Assembly: GCF_028686475.1 (NCBI RefSeq)
Contig: NZ_JAQUCA010000024.1
Span: 1-46,808 of the forward strand
From: Giesbergeria sp.
GTDB lineage: Bacteria; Pseudomonadota; Gammaproteobacteria; Burkholderiales; Burkholderiaceae_C
Length of the DNA stretch: 46,808 nt
Reading direction: 5' to 3'
Shown: positions 25,215 to 33,716 of the stretch, piece after piece
Numbering within the stretch: the first letter of the stretch is position 1
Layout: the number at the start of each line of letters is the position of its first letter
The notes under the pieces: model-generated
Told to the model about the DNA's origin: nothing
The model's input: only the letters and a program-made list of their open reading frames with translations
Databases searched by the model: none
Translations under genes and position numbers: made by a program

Positions 25215-25532
25215 CTATGTCGGGCAACACTGCCCACCGCGAACGGGCTGCCCTACAGCTAACATTCGGTACGCTGTCCTCACGGATACACCATGCTTTC
25301 TGGCTACTTCAGCCAGATTGGCACCATTAAAGTCTCGCACCACAGCCCGCTCTATCTCCGCCCGGCTGCGCACCGTAGTGCGGACATAAACGCGCTGTCC
25401 TCCAAGCCGCTTCACCACCCGGCGCAGCACACTCTGCGCCATGTCATCGGCCCGATCCACGCCAAAGCACAGCCCTGCGGCGCGTAGTTCTGCACCCAAC
25501 ACATCAATCAGTTCTACGGTTTCCTTCTTCAT
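25215..25532 (-). CDS. Mor-like transcription activator
   Basis: A 105-residue protein from ATG 25532. The N-terminal MKKETVELIDVLGAELRAAG, then DDMAQSVLRRVVKRLGGQRV and a C-terminal helix-turn-helix (NLAEVARKHGVSVRTAYRML) match the Mor family, whose Mu member activates middle transcription. It is 10 nt downstream of the terminase large subunit gene. A role in switching on the head operon beyond the accessory insertion is possible but not shown. Confidence 0.75.
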   Translation of the reverse strand: MKKETVELIDVLGAELRAAGLCFGVDRADDMAQSVLRRVVKRLGGQRVYVRTTVRSRAEIERAVVRDFNGANLAEVARKHGVSVRTAYRMLAVGQPVRGGQCCPT

Positions 25533-25542
25533 CGCTTCACAC

Positions 25543-27576
25543 TCAATACAGGCTGATAGGTGAAAAAATGTCCTCTGGGCTGTGGCTGTCATCTGAACGC
25601 TGGGGCTCAGCGGGCTGTAATGCCATCAATGGGGCTGGTACAGCTACAGCAGGAGTGCTGAAAAGGTCTTGTGGCGGCTGGACGGCCTGCTCCAGTTGCT
25701 GCCAGCGGTCATCTGTCCAGCGATGCAGCCCTAACAACAAGGCTGCATGCAGGGCGTAGTTGCGGCAATCGAGTACCTCATTGCGAGGTCGCCGCTTGAC
25801 CCACTTGTAAACTTCTTTGCCATTGGCCTTGGTCAGAATGCGCTGTTCTGCAGTGAGCTGCTCGTACCACTCACGCGGTAATTCATGACTGGTGTGTACG
25901 TAACCGGGGCCGGGAGCCTCAATTGCCAGCTGGCCTAGCAACAAGTCTTTGGCTGCATCCACGCCCACCAGCCACAGCTTGATGCCTCGGGCAATCTTGC
26001 GCCCCCGATGGTTGAGTTCCTGCAAACTGCTTGGGCCAACTACAGGCCGGTTGTCATTGGTGTCCCCACGAATAGCACGCAAGCCGGGTATCCGGTGCTG
26101 GTTCTCACGCACCCAGTGGTACACCGACTGTGTTTGGTCAGCACTGTCGATATTGATTGCCGATAAGCCCAGACTACCGCCATGCCAAGCTTGGGGATAG
26201 CGCCGCTGCAGGTATTCAGCCACCGGCTCCCAATCGGCCTCATTGGCGGGGTTGCCATAGATGATGTGGTGATCGACTACCCAGCTCTCCAACCCACGCG
26301 CCCATGCCCAGACAGAGATCTCCCAGCGATCACGCTGCACGTCCACGCTGGCCGTCAAAATCAAGCCCCCTACGGGCACGATGCGCAACGGATACGGCTC
26401 GGCACGGGCCTGCAACGCATGTTCATCGCTGCGCTCACCGGCCAGCTCCCACGTTTCTCCCAGCGTTTCATTGGTGAAAGTGGTCATCGGCCCCGCATCA
26501 CCCGCTTGCAAGGTGTGATAGGCCTTCAAGAACTCATCTACGATGTTTTCCCAAGTGCGCTGTGGGCTGTACGCCGTCCAGATATGCACCCCCACGGTAC
26601 GAGGTGGGCGACACGGAACACCATGTACGTCACGCCAAACGCGATCTGCTCCATAGCGCATCCCTGTTTTGCGGCACACCCAGACCCCTGTCAGCGGCAC
26701 GCCGCCTGGCAGATAGTCCGCTTGGGTCATGGACTGGTGGCAGTGGGGGCACACATGGCGCACCGTTTCTGGCTTGCCATGCTCCCATTTGAAACCATGC
26801 AGCACCTCCTTGCCTCCCCATTTGAGAGGGTGCTCTATACCGCACCGAGGGCATTCGATGTGGTACTCCAGATAGGCATCCGCATCATTGCAGGCACGTT
26901 CGACATGGCACAAGCCCTTGATGCGTGGGGTGCTACCGCCCACAAATTTAGGAAAGGATGCCCCCTCTAAGCGCCCCTTGGCCAAGCCGCCGGGGTCGCC
27001 ACTTTTCTCGATGGTTTGGTCAAATGCAGACCATTCATCCAAGATCGCTGCTGCTACGGTAATCCGCCGATAAGCGCGTGCAGCCTTGCCCCCTAGTAAG
27101 TGCAAAACGCTGTCACGAAAAGGCTTGTACTTGATGGTCTCTTCGACACGGCCACCTAATTTACGGGCCTTTCGAACGGCTGGAACTCCAGTTTCTGAAT
27201 CTAACAGGGGTTCGATCTCGCTTTTGACATAGCTATCGCGGTCATCGTCTGTCGGCTGCCAGAGGGCCTGTTTACGCCTCCGGTGGGCGATGTTGTAGCA
27301 AACAAAGGCAGTGACCATTTTGGTGTACCCTACCCGCTTGGATTTCTTGACCGCCAGCTCCTCGATGCGGTCGTCACTCATGAAATCCATAATGCCGATC
27401 TGAAACGGCCATGCCACCCATCCGCCCTTTTGATGGCTGGATTCACCGGCCAACAGGAAATGCTCTGCCGCCCACTCACTCAAGGTTTGCGGCTTTTCTG
27501 CCCGCAGGCTCTCTAGGCCCAAAGTTACGGCTTGCTGGATGGCGAGCAAGGCTTCCTTGGCCAGTGGGGCATTCAT
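25543..27576 (-). CDS. Terminase large subunit, GpA family
   Basis: A 677-residue protein from ATG 27576. It has the GpA plan: an N-terminal ATPase with KKSKRVGYTKM as the P-loop-like segment and AAAILDEWSAFD as Walker B with the catalytic acid; a zinc-binding insert with CPRCG and CPHCH; and a nuclease domain opening with LTASVDVQRDRWEISVWAW. GpA enzymes cut concatemers at cos sites and drive DNA into proheads. The start overlaps the small subunit stop. Confidence 0.92.
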   Translation of the reverse strand: MNAPLAKEALLAIQQAVTLGLESLRAEKPQTLSEWAAEHFLLAGESSHQKGGWVAWPFQIGIMDFMSDDRIEELAVKKSKRVGYTKMVTAFVCYNIAHRRRKQALWQPTDDDRDSYVKSEIEPLLDSETGVPAVRKARKLGGRVEETIKYKPFRDSVLHLLGGKAARAYRRITVAAAILDEWSAFDQTIEKSGDPGGLAKGRLEGASFPKFVGGSTPRIKGLCHVERACNDADAYLEYHIECPRCGIEHPLKWGGKEVLHGFKWEHGKPETVRHVCPHCHQSMTQADYLPGGVPLTGVWVCRKTGMRYGADRVWRDVHGVPCRPPRTVGVHIWTAYSPQRTWENIVDEFLKAYHTLQAGDAGPMTTFTNETLGETWELAGERSDEHALQARAEPYPLRIVPVGGLILTASVDVQRDRWEISVWAWARGLESWVVDHHIIYGNPANEADWEPVAEYLQRRYPQAWHGGSLGLSAINIDSADQTQSVYHWVRENQHRIPGLRAIRGDTNDNRPVVGPSSLQELNHRGRKIARGIKLWLVGVDAAKDLLLGQLAIEAPGPGYVHTSHELPREWYEQLTAEQRILTKANGKEVYKWVKRRPRNEVLDCRNYALHAALLLGLHRWTDDRWQQLEQAVQPPQDLFSTPAVAVPAPLMALQPAEPQRSDDSHSPEDIFSPISLY

Positions 27577-28103
27577 CCCGCCAGCCCCTCTTCGCTTTCG
27601 TCCTGCTCCTGCAGCATGGCATCGATGTCTTCGCTCACCAGCTTGGCTGTGGCGCGGATCCACTCATTACGGGCACCTGCTAAAACGGTCAGCACAGTGG
27701 TGCGGGCCTCTTCCGACAAATCTGGACAAGCTTTTCGCAGTTGCCCATCGACCTGCTCCATGCGATCCACCACGGCACTCGCAGCCCGGCCCAACACATC
27801 GGCTAACAGGCCTACCGGGGCATACTCTCCCTTGGATACCGAGTTTTTGAGAGCCTGTGCAATGCGCTGCTCCCGTGCCAATGCGGCCCGCTCTTGCACT
27901 AAATTCAGACCACCCAGTTCCCCCCCGGCCCGACCTGCGGCCTGTTCACGCAAACGTTGGCAATAGGCCAATATCAACTCACCAGTAGAGCCTAAAGATG
28001 GCAACTTGCCTTCTTTCATCATGGCGCTAATAGCCTGCTGGGATACTCCTACAACTGTAGCAACAACCTCTTGTGTAGCTTTGTCTTGAAGATTAATTAT
28101 CAC
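27573..28103 (-). CDS. Terminase small subunit, Nu1-like
   Basis: A 176-residue protein starting with GTG 28103 after an AAGGGGG ribosome-binding site. The N-terminal QEVVATVVGVSQQAISAMMK is a winged helix-turn-helix of the Nu1 type, and the rest is helical. It should recognise the cos region; the stretch 28104-28200 just upstream, without a gene, is a reasonable place for cos by analogy with lambda, but no cos site was identified. Confidence 0.8.
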   Translation of the reverse strand: MIINLQDKATQEVVATVVGVSQQAISAMMKEGKLPSLGSTGELILAYCQRLREQAAGRAGGELGGLNLVQERAALAREQRIAQALKNSVSKGEYAPVGLLADVLGRAASAVVDRMEQVDGQLRKACPDLSEEARTTVLTVLAGARNEWIRATAKLVSEDIDAMLQEQDESEEGLAG

Positions 28104-28200
28104 AATACAACCCCCTTAGGAAACTTCTGCAACAGTCCGACACTGCGGCTCGAATTACCCGCACCGCACCTCTCTGGTAAGGACCCGAGCACCATCACGG

Positions 28201-29025
28201 TCAAAACCCCAGCCGCTCCACCGCTTGCCGAACCCGATAGCGCACACGCTTGTCGTAGTAGTCCTGCAAATTGGCATCGCGGATGATTTGATCCATGCTG
28301 ATACGGGGCTGGTAGGTCGGTGTTTTGACAAAAAGCAGCACGGGCTGCACATTGCTGCCATGCGTGCCCGATGCGGCCCAGATGCCCGGAGCAAGGTGCG
28401 ATGCCGAACCACCACGCAACTTGCCATAGGCTACGAAGTAGCGCCGACCGGCTTGCTTGGCTGTGCCACGTTCTAGGTTCTTCTTGCGCCTTTCCGTCAT
28501 GTTTGCTTTGAAGCCCTGCTCTCCAAAGGTTTGAAGGTACGAGAGCAACTGCGTTAGGAACGGGCCACGAAGATTGCCACGGCCATCGTCGCTACCGGGG
28601 TAGGGACGCTCAGGAATAGCCGTTTGGTAACCTGTCGGCAAGATGCCTGCACGCCGCAGCAACACCTCACTGCGCTTGTCAGCCCGGCGACCACCAAACT
28701 CCTGTGCTTGCAGTACATGCTGTGGATCAACACCCACCTTGCCACCTTTGGTAGGCCGGTTGTCATTGCTCAAGGTAGGCGCAATGCTTGCTGTAAGCCG
28801 GTCTGGTGCAGCTGGAAATACTTTGGGCGCACGCTGAATGAAAGGCGTGACGCGATCAAAGGCACTGCCAAATTTGGCTTGCATCGCCCGTCGTGCCTGA
28901 AATGCAGTGTCGTTGGTAGCCTTAGCCAGAGCTTGATTGATCTGGCCCTTAGACAGTTTCGCCAGCTGCTCTGCCACCGCACCCATGTTACGCATGTTGA
29001 GGGAAAGGCCCAGTCCAGTGATCAT
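28201..29025 (-). CDS. Phage structural protein, gpZ-like
   Basis: A 274-residue basic protein whose start shares one base with the helicase stop (TAATG). Segments such as AVAEQLAKLSKGQINQALAK, NDTAFQARRAMQAKFG and ERTMTER-like basic helices resemble minor tail protein Z or tail-completion proteins. Position is unusual, between the replication genes and the terminase rather than after the connector. It might instead be a different DNA-packaging accessory. Confidence 0.4.
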   Translation of the reverse strand: MITGLGLSLNMRNMGAVAEQLAKLSKGQINQALAKATNDTAFQARRAMQAKFGSAFDRVTPFIQRAPKVFPAAPDRLTASIAPTLSNDNRPTKGGKVGVDPQHVLQAQEFGGRRADKRSEVLLRRAGILPTGYQTAIPERPYPGSDDGRGNLRGPFLTQLLSYLQTFGEQGFKANMTERRKKNLERGTAKQAGRRYFVAYGKLRGGSASHLAPGIWAASGTHGSNVQPVLLFVKTPTYQPRISMDQIIRDANLQDYYDKRVRYRVRQAVERLGF

Positions 29026-30371
29026 TAAAAATCCTCCGAGTAACGCTTGCCTGTAGTTGTTTTCCCAAGGGCCTGGAGAGATTCCGTCGATTCAGTCCAG
29101 TGCTGGTGTGGGCCATTGAAATGCAAGGCCACCTCCCCTGTTTCGCCATCGCGGTTTTTCAGTACAGCCAAGCCCTTGATGTCCAAACCAATGTCACTTT
29201 TGACGTGTGTCCACAGGGCCAGAACGATGTCGGCATCTTCTTCAATCGCCCCGCACTCCTTCAAGTCGGAAAGAATGGGGCGCGGGTTGGTGCGCTGCTC
29301 TATCTGCCGATTGAGCTGTGATAGCAGCACGACAGTAATGCCCAATTGCTTGGCCAACTGTTTCAGTCCCCGCGTAATTTCTTCCAGCTGGACACGCCGG
29401 TCGTTGCGATCATTGCCGCCTTTCATCAGCTGCAAGTAATCGACAACCAGCGTTTTCACCCCATAGCGCCGCACCAGCAGCCGGGCTTTGGCGCCCACTT
29501 CGGCCAGTGTCATAGCGGGTTGGTCGTACAGGTACAAAGGCAAGCTGCGTAGGTTTTCGACCCCCTCTACAACACGCTGCCATTGCTCAGTGCTGAGATT
29601 GCCAGTTTTGATGTTGCTCAGTGACACACGCCCCAAGTTCGCCACCGTGCGGTTTGTCAACTCGGCAGAGGTCATTTCCATGCCGAAAAAGCCAGAGCCA
29701 TAGCCGCTACTGGCATGTGTCATAGCCAGTTGCTGTGCGAACGAACTTTTGCCTACCGATGGCCGTGCCGCCACAATCACCAGCTGCCCATCACGCAGGC
29801 CACCAGAGAGCATCTTGTCGAGTCTTGGAATGCCAGTGGCCCGGCCCGACTCCGTTTTGCCTTCAGCCAAAGCACTCAGGCGATCCAGAAAATCGGCAGC
29901 AAAATCCGCCACAGGCCGTGGGTCTTGGCGCAGGCGCACATCGGCCACCGCTTCCAGTAGTTCGACAGACCGAGCCACCCGCTGCGACACCGTGCCCTCA
30001 TCCTCGTCTTCAGCAATGCTTTTGACCTGTGCAGCCGCTTTGCGTATAGCGCGCTCACTGGCTGCAGCAGCCACAATTTGTGCCCGGCTACCAGCACTGC
30101 GAGCACTCAATACGCCATCGGCCATAGCGTTGACATGCCCCCAATCGATGTCCTGCCCCTGCAAGATGTGCATCAGCGGCACCAGCCCAACGTCCTCACC
30201 TTTGAGAATCAAACGCTCAGCAACCGACCATAGTTGTTGGTGCAGTGGGTCAGAAAAGCTATCGCTGGAGATGTACTGTGCAGCAGCATCATAGGCAGCA
30301 GGACCAAAGGTAATGACCGAGCCGATGACCTCAGATTCAGCCTGGTGAATGATGGTTTGCGCTTCGTTCAT
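29025..30371 (-). CDS. Replicative DNA helicase, DnaB family
   Basis: A 448-residue protein with an N-terminal DnaB domain (IIHQAESEVIGSVI), linker, and RecA-like core: Walker A at about 202-210 (ARPSVGKSS), Walker B VVDYLQLM near 310, and LLSQLNRQIEQR followed by SDLKECGAIEEDADIV, all hallmarks of DnaB. It overlaps the O-like initiator gene, so initiator and helicase are co-expressed as in P22-type modules. It should form the ring helicase at the phage fork. Confidence 0.95.
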   Translation of the reverse strand: MNEAQTIIHQAESEVIGSVITFGPAAYDAAAQYISSDSFSDPLHQQLWSVAERLILKGEDVGLVPLMHILQGQDIDWGHVNAMADGVLSARSAGSRAQIVAAAASERAIRKAAAQVKSIAEDEDEGTVSQRVARSVELLEAVADVRLRQDPRPVADFAADFLDRLSALAEGKTESGRATGIPRLDKMLSGGLRDGQLVIVAARPSVGKSSFAQQLAMTHASSGYGSGFFGMEMTSAELTNRTVANLGRVSLSNIKTGNLSTEQWQRVVEGVENLRSLPLYLYDQPAMTLAEVGAKARLLVRRYGVKTLVVDYLQLMKGGNDRNDRRVQLEEITRGLKQLAKQLGITVVLLSQLNRQIEQRTNPRPILSDLKECGAIEEDADIVLALWTHVKSDIGLDIKGLAVLKNRDGETGEVALHFNGPHQHWTESTESLQALGKTTTGKRYSEDF

Positions 30372-31495
30372 GCTGCTGCACCCCCATCTCGCTCTTGCTG
30401 CTGTGCGTCATACCAACGCAGTGTCTGCTGTCCCTCAGTGGTCAGTTGCACGCCAGCGTCATTGATGAACCACAGCTTGTACCAGCGACCACGCACCGAA
30501 TCGGCAAATCGACCAGGCCAATCAGCACAGAGCACATCCTTGCTGCGGCCAGTGGTGTGTTCATCAGAAAAACGTATCCAGGCCATTTGCTGCATGACCT
30601 CGTCCAACCCCACTGTGTTCATGTAGGTGCGAACCGGATGATTTTCTGGAATGGCTTTAACGCTCTTAGAACGGCAATCGGCCAAATGCTGTGCCAAGGT
30701 ATTGCCCGCACCGTTTTGACGGCTGGATGCCGCCGATGCTGTCTTGGACGGGGCTTTTTCACTTTGGGCGTACTTAGCGCTATTGCGTAGCCAGTTGCGG
30801 AACGCTGCTTGCCAATCAGCCATGCGTGTGCCTTTGGATGCGTGGTGGTCAGCAAAGCGGGGGTGTTCTTCGTCCAAGTTCAGCCCCAAGTTTTGCGCTA
30901 GTGCCTGTGCAGTGGTATCCGGGGCAAAGTCCGTGGGATAGGTGGTGGTGGCTGATTTGGATTTGGGCTTCGGTTCCTTGGGCGTAGCAATCGGGGTAGG
31001 CAGCGCTGGGGGAAGTGTTGCGGGCGCGGGCGCACGCTCTCTCTCTCTTGACGTATCTATTAACGTATCAATAACGGTTAGGCTCCCACCGGTGGGAGGC
31101 GTCAAGGGACATGGGTGGGAGGGGTCAGGGACGCCGGTGGGAGGGGTGACACCCACGGGAGGGGTGACATAGGTGGGAGCCGTCTTGGTTGGTTTTTTGG
31201 GTAAATCTGGCAGGCTTGCCAGCTTTTGCGTGTTCATGCGGAACTGCTTTGTTGTTCCTGGCGCACCGCCATGCTCATTGCCAACAACGGTCAAGTAGCC
31301 GTCTTTAACCAGCCCTTGGATGATGCGCCGTGCCTGCTTTTCGCTTGCACGAATCTTGCCCGCAACTGCCGCCATAGAAGGGTAAAGGCTGCCACCATCA
31401 TCGCCACACCAGTCAGCCAAGGCCAACATCGTTAATAGCTCGCTGCCAGATGCGGGGAACTTGTCCCACACGAGGGTCATTACCTTGATGCTCAT
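30368..31495 (-). CDS. Replication initiator, lambda O-like, with internal repeats
   Basis: A 375-residue protein. Residues about 1-90 contain a winged helix-turn-helix (LYPSMAAVAGKIRASEKQAR) of the O/DnaT-like type. The middle (about 105-150) is a proline/threonine-rich linker with repeated TPPTG motifs, and the C-terminal half has a DnaT/DnaC-interaction-like helical region (MADWQAAFRNWLRN). The TPPTG linker is encoded by tandem DNA repeats, so as in lambda the origin may lie inside this gene. It starts within the stop of the upstream GIY-YIG gene. Confidence 0.8.
   Translation of the reverse strand: MSIKVMTLVWDKFPASGSELLTMLALADWCGDDGGSLYPSMAAVAGKIRASEKQARRIIQGLVKDGYLTVVGNEHGGAPGTTKQFRMNTQKLASLPDLPKKPTKTAPTYVTPPVGVTPPTGVPDPSHPCPLTPPTGGSLTVIDTLIDTSRERERAPAPATLPPALPTPIATPKEPKPKSKSATTTYPTDFAPDTTAQALAQNLGLNLDEEHPRFADHHASKGTRMADWQAAFRNWLRNSAKYAQSEKAPSKTASAASSRQNGAGNTLAQHLADCRSKSVKAIPENHPVRTYMNTVGLDEVMQQMAWIRFSDEHTTGRSKDVLCADWPGRFADSVRGRWYKLWFINDAGVQLTTEGQQTLRWYDAQQQERDGGAAA
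31045..31184. other. Candidate replication origin: iterons inside the initiator gene
   Basis: Five copies of GGTGGGAGGGGTSA-like sequence have their GGGAG cores at 31094, 31117, 31139, 31157 and 31175, spaced 23, 22, 18 and 18 bp. At 31083-31098 they overlap the perfect palindrome CTCCCACC-GGTGGGAG. Just left, 31045-31078 is AT-richer and contains ACGTATC twice. Iterons with an adjoining AT-rich block within the initiator gene is the layout of the lambda origin. The repeats also encode the TPPTG motifs, so coding constraint is an alternative. Confidence 0.55.
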
Positions 31496-32196
31496 GCTAC
31501 ACCCCCAATCACCGCCTTACAGGTAGCGATGGCGTTGGACTCTGGAACAGAAAAGAATTCGCGCCCAGGCATCCTGTAGGCGGCAAGAAGGGCATGAATA
31601 CGTGCCTCATGCGTGACCGGTGTATCGGTTGTAAATGAGGCCGTTATCACGAAAGGTGTCGGTGTCGATGTGCTGCTAGAGAGCTGCCGTACTCGTGCGG
31701 CTACCGTCATGCATGTATAGCCAATCTTCACCAATTCTGGAAAAGATGGGTTGGTCAAGATATAAACATGACCCGGTTTTTCTTGTTTTTGTTCTTGATT
31801 TTTCCTCTGAGGCAGCGGCATCTTGAGCGACTCTTCCAACGGGTCTGGTTCAAGCCCAAGCGAAACAAGGATGTAGTTCGATGCCTCTCGCATTGCGAAC
31901 CAATTGCGCTGGCTAATTCCGGACGCAAAACACAGTCCAAAAATTTGGGACTGCTCAAGAATGACATCTATCCCCGCTGCATCTTCGCTTTTCAGGTGTG
32001 TGCAGAATGCGTCTGCCAAGACAAAGAAAAGGGGAGGAATTTCGTCGTAAAAAGATGAAGCCTCATGATCTTCCATTGGGGTACTTTGCCCGCTAGGCAA
32101 ACCCAAGACTGCTTCCCCTGCAGCCGCCACGGCACGGTTTGACCCTCGCGATATCTGGAATTCCATGTGCTTGCCAGTGTTGAGTTTCTGTTTCAT
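31492..32196 (-). CDS. GIY-YIG nuclease-like protein (T5orf172 type)
   Basis: A 234-residue protein. The C-terminal half holds a T5orf172/GIY-YIG-type domain: VYILTNPSFPELVKIGYT, then AARVRQLSSSTSTPTPFVIT, EARIHALLAAYR and GREFFSVP. The N-terminal half (PPLFFVLADAFCTHLKSEDA) is not recognised. Proteins of this type are common phage accessory nucleases of unclear target. An in-frame Met 10 codons in is a possible alternative start. Confidence 0.7.
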   Translation of the reverse strand: MKQKLNTGKHMEFQISRGSNRAVAAAGEAVLGLPSGQSTPMEDHEASSFYDEIPPLFFVLADAFCTHLKSEDAAGIDVILEQSQIFGLCFASGISQRNWFAMREASNYILVSLGLEPDPLEESLKMPLPQRKNQEQKQEKPGHVYILTNPSFPELVKIGYTCMTVAARVRQLSSSTSTPTPFVITASFTTDTPVTHEARIHALLAAYRMPGREFFSVPESNAIATCKAVIGGVA

Positions 32197-32318
32197 AATC
32201 TGCGCTCATTTAGGGCTTTTAGCCACATCTACCGCGCCGGTTCAGTCTTGACCACTGACCGGCGCATCCCTTTTGTGCCTGCCGTTTTTGCTGGCCGCAG
32301 GCAACGCCAAACCACCCA

Positions 32319-32726
32319 TCAGTCCAACAGACTGGCTTGTTTCTCGGGGATGTAAACCGCTGTCTTGGTTTTCCCGGTAATGCGGCATTGGCGCGGCTGT
32401 ATGCGCTGGAGTAAGCGCCCGGCATCTTTTAGCGCCGATACCCGTGCCGACACCGTGCCCGAGTCCATATCTTTGTGATAAACGCGCCGGTACGATTCAC
32501 GAATTTCTGCCCGTGTCATATCTGGCAGCCCACTGAGTTGCGCGGCGCGCACGATGTCGTAAATCTCACGCGCTTGGCCCGCTAGAGCACGCAGGCCCAC
32601 AGCGCGCAAGCTATCGCTGCTGATATCCATTGAAGTAATGACGGCGCTTTCATCGGCGACCGACACAACAGCCTCAGCCGTGGTGATATCCGTGGCAGTG
32701 GCTACAGGCGTAGTTTGGTTTGACAT
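32319..32726 (-). CDS. Phage winged-helix-like protein
   Basis: A 135-residue protein. It opens with MSNQTTPVATATDIT, encoded by one of three near-identical DNA repeats in this area, and continues with a helical domain (LAGQAREIYDIVRAAQLSGL, MTRAEIRESYRRVYHKDMDS, VSALKDAGRLLQRI) that looks like a winged-helix DNA-binding fold. It is in the leftward early operon between regulator and replication genes. Confidence 0.55.
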   Translation of the reverse strand: MSNQTTPVATATDITTAEAVVSVADESAVITSMDISSDSLRAVGLRALAGQAREIYDIVRAAQLSGLPDMTRAEIRESYRRVYHKDMDSGTVSARVSALKDAGRLLQRIQPRQCRITGKTKTAVYIPEKQASLLD

Positions 32727-32736
32727 GGTTATTGGC
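32685..32736. repeat. Direct repeat copy 1 of 3
   Basis: A stretch of about 45-50 bp built on GATATCCGTGGCAGTGGCTA, continuing AGTTTGGTTTGACATGG, recurs at 33098-33142 and 33361-33414. On the minus strand each copy encodes the same N-terminal tail (NQT[AT]PVATA[TG]DI). Copies 1 and 3 cover gene starts; copy 2 is in the middle of a frame. Confidence 0.75.
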
Positions 32737-32809
32737 TCAAAAGGGCGGGCATCCGCAGACGTTGAACAATGTGCTTCTCACTTCAAACCGCCCAACGAGA
32801 GGGGTGCCC

Positions 32810-33031
32810 ATGAAAAATTTGCTGGATTCACAGCGCATCGAATTCCCCTGCCCTCAGTGCAAGCGCAAGCTGTCGGAAAGCGTGGGGAAGCTGAAAACGA
32901 ATCCCACAATCAGATGCGTTAGCTGTGGGAACAACTTCCAAGTTGAGGCTAGACAACTCAAGACCGCACTGGCACAAGTTGAAAAGGTGATGACGGACTT
33001 GCAGCGAACTATTAGCCGCTTGGGTAAGTAG
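32810..33031 (+). CDS. Zinc-ribbon protein with coiled-coil tail
   Basis: A 73-residue plus-strand protein with a GAGAGGGG ribosome-binding site before ATG 32810. It has a double CxxC zinc ribbon (FPCPQCKRKLSES and TIRCVSCGNNF) and a helical tail (LKTALAQVEKVMTDLQRTIS). It lies antisense within an otherwise leftward operon, between two copies of the direct repeat, so it looks like a small independent gene brought in by repeat recombination. Confidence 0.75.
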   Translation: MKNLLDSQRIEFPCPQCKRKLSESVGKLKTNPTIRCVSCGNNFQVEARQLKTALAQVEKVMTDLQRTISRLGK

Positions 33032-33409
33032 CTCAATGTCCGCCAAGCATTCGGCTGCATCAACGACCAGTACAAGGGTCGAAGCACCGGCAGCCTGGAT
33101 ATCCCCGGCAGTGGCTACAGGCGCAGTTTGGTTTGACAAGGCCCGACGGCGCTGCTCGTGCTCGGTAGCAAGTTGGTCTATCGCATCTTGGTAGTCAACC
33201 TCTTGTAGGGGCAGTAATTGCCCCAGCTTTGGATCGGCCAAATTTGGAACGCGGGGAAAGGCGCTAATCTCGTCAATGACAAGGGCACGAACTGGCACTA
33301 AGCGCAACGTGGCCATCAACTCTTGCCCACCAGCCTTTGGTGTTTCGTGGTCATCCGCTTGGATATCCGTGGCAGTGGCTACAGGCGCAGTTTGGTTTGG
33401 CATGGTCAT
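32828..33409 (-). CDS. Leftward early protein, 3' half overlapped by an opposite gene
   Basis: A 193-residue frame starting at ATG 33409. The first 100 residues (PNQTAPVATATDIQADDHET, then LPLQEVDYQDAIDQLATEHE) look like a real protein. After a second in-frame NQTAPVATAGDIQA tail the sequence runs antisense to the zinc-ribbon gene at 32810-33031 and has poor protein character. Repeat recombination probably replaced the original 3' end. Function unknown. Confidence 0.45.
   Translation of the reverse strand: MTMPNQTAPVATATDIQADDHETPKAGGQELMATLRLVPVRALVIDEISAFPRVPNLADPKLGQLLPLQEVDYQDAIDQLATEHEQRRRALSNQTAPVATAGDIQAAGASTLVLVVDAAECLADIELLTQAANSSLQVRHHLFNLCQCGLELSSLNLEVVPTANASDCGIRFQLPHAFRQLALALRAGEFDAL
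33098..33142. repeat. Direct repeat copy 2 of 3
   Basis: Copy of the repeat at 32685-32736 with a few substitutions (CCCCGG for CCGTGG). It is in frame in the middle of the minus-strand gene 32828-33409 and marks the right edge of the zinc-ribbon gene block. Confidence 0.7.
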
Positions 33410-33414
33410 TGGCC
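33361..33414. repeat. Direct repeat copy 3 of 3
   Basis: Copy of the repeat at 32685-32736, covering the start codon of the gene 32828-33409. It is the closest to copy 1 and shares the flanking ATTGGC. Confidence 0.7.
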
Positions 33415-33609
33415 TTCAGGGCTAAGTGCAGCCACCAGCATTGAGGCTATTTGCGGGGTGAGAGCACGGGTAAGCGCACGGCGACCAGAAAAAACGGTCA
33501 GGGCTTCAGGCTCACCGCTGGCGTTGCGGGTGACAGCAAACGCCGTAAGAGACTGAAATTTGATTTTTCTGCGGCGCTTGGACATGGCCTTGCGAGACTT
33601 AGGCGACAT
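33406..33609 (-). CDS. Small basic protein of the leftward early operon
   Basis: A 67-residue protein from ATG 33609, with a very basic N terminus (SPKSRKAMSKRRRKIKF) followed by a hydrophilic globular part (TAFAVTRNASGEPEALTVFS). Its stop overlaps the next start (ATGA). A nucleic-acid-binding role is suggested by charge only. Confidence 0.5.
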   Translation of the reverse strand: MSPKSRKAMSKRRRKIKFQSLTAFAVTRNASGEPEALTVFSGRRALTRALTPQIASMLVAALSPEGQ

Positions 33610-33716
33610 GACACACCTCCGCAGCTGCAACAGCTTGGCCCCTGTTCTGGGCTGGCGGTGCTGGACACCTTCCTAGAATGGGAGTTGCCACAACCACCGA
33701 ACGAAAGGGCCAGGCC

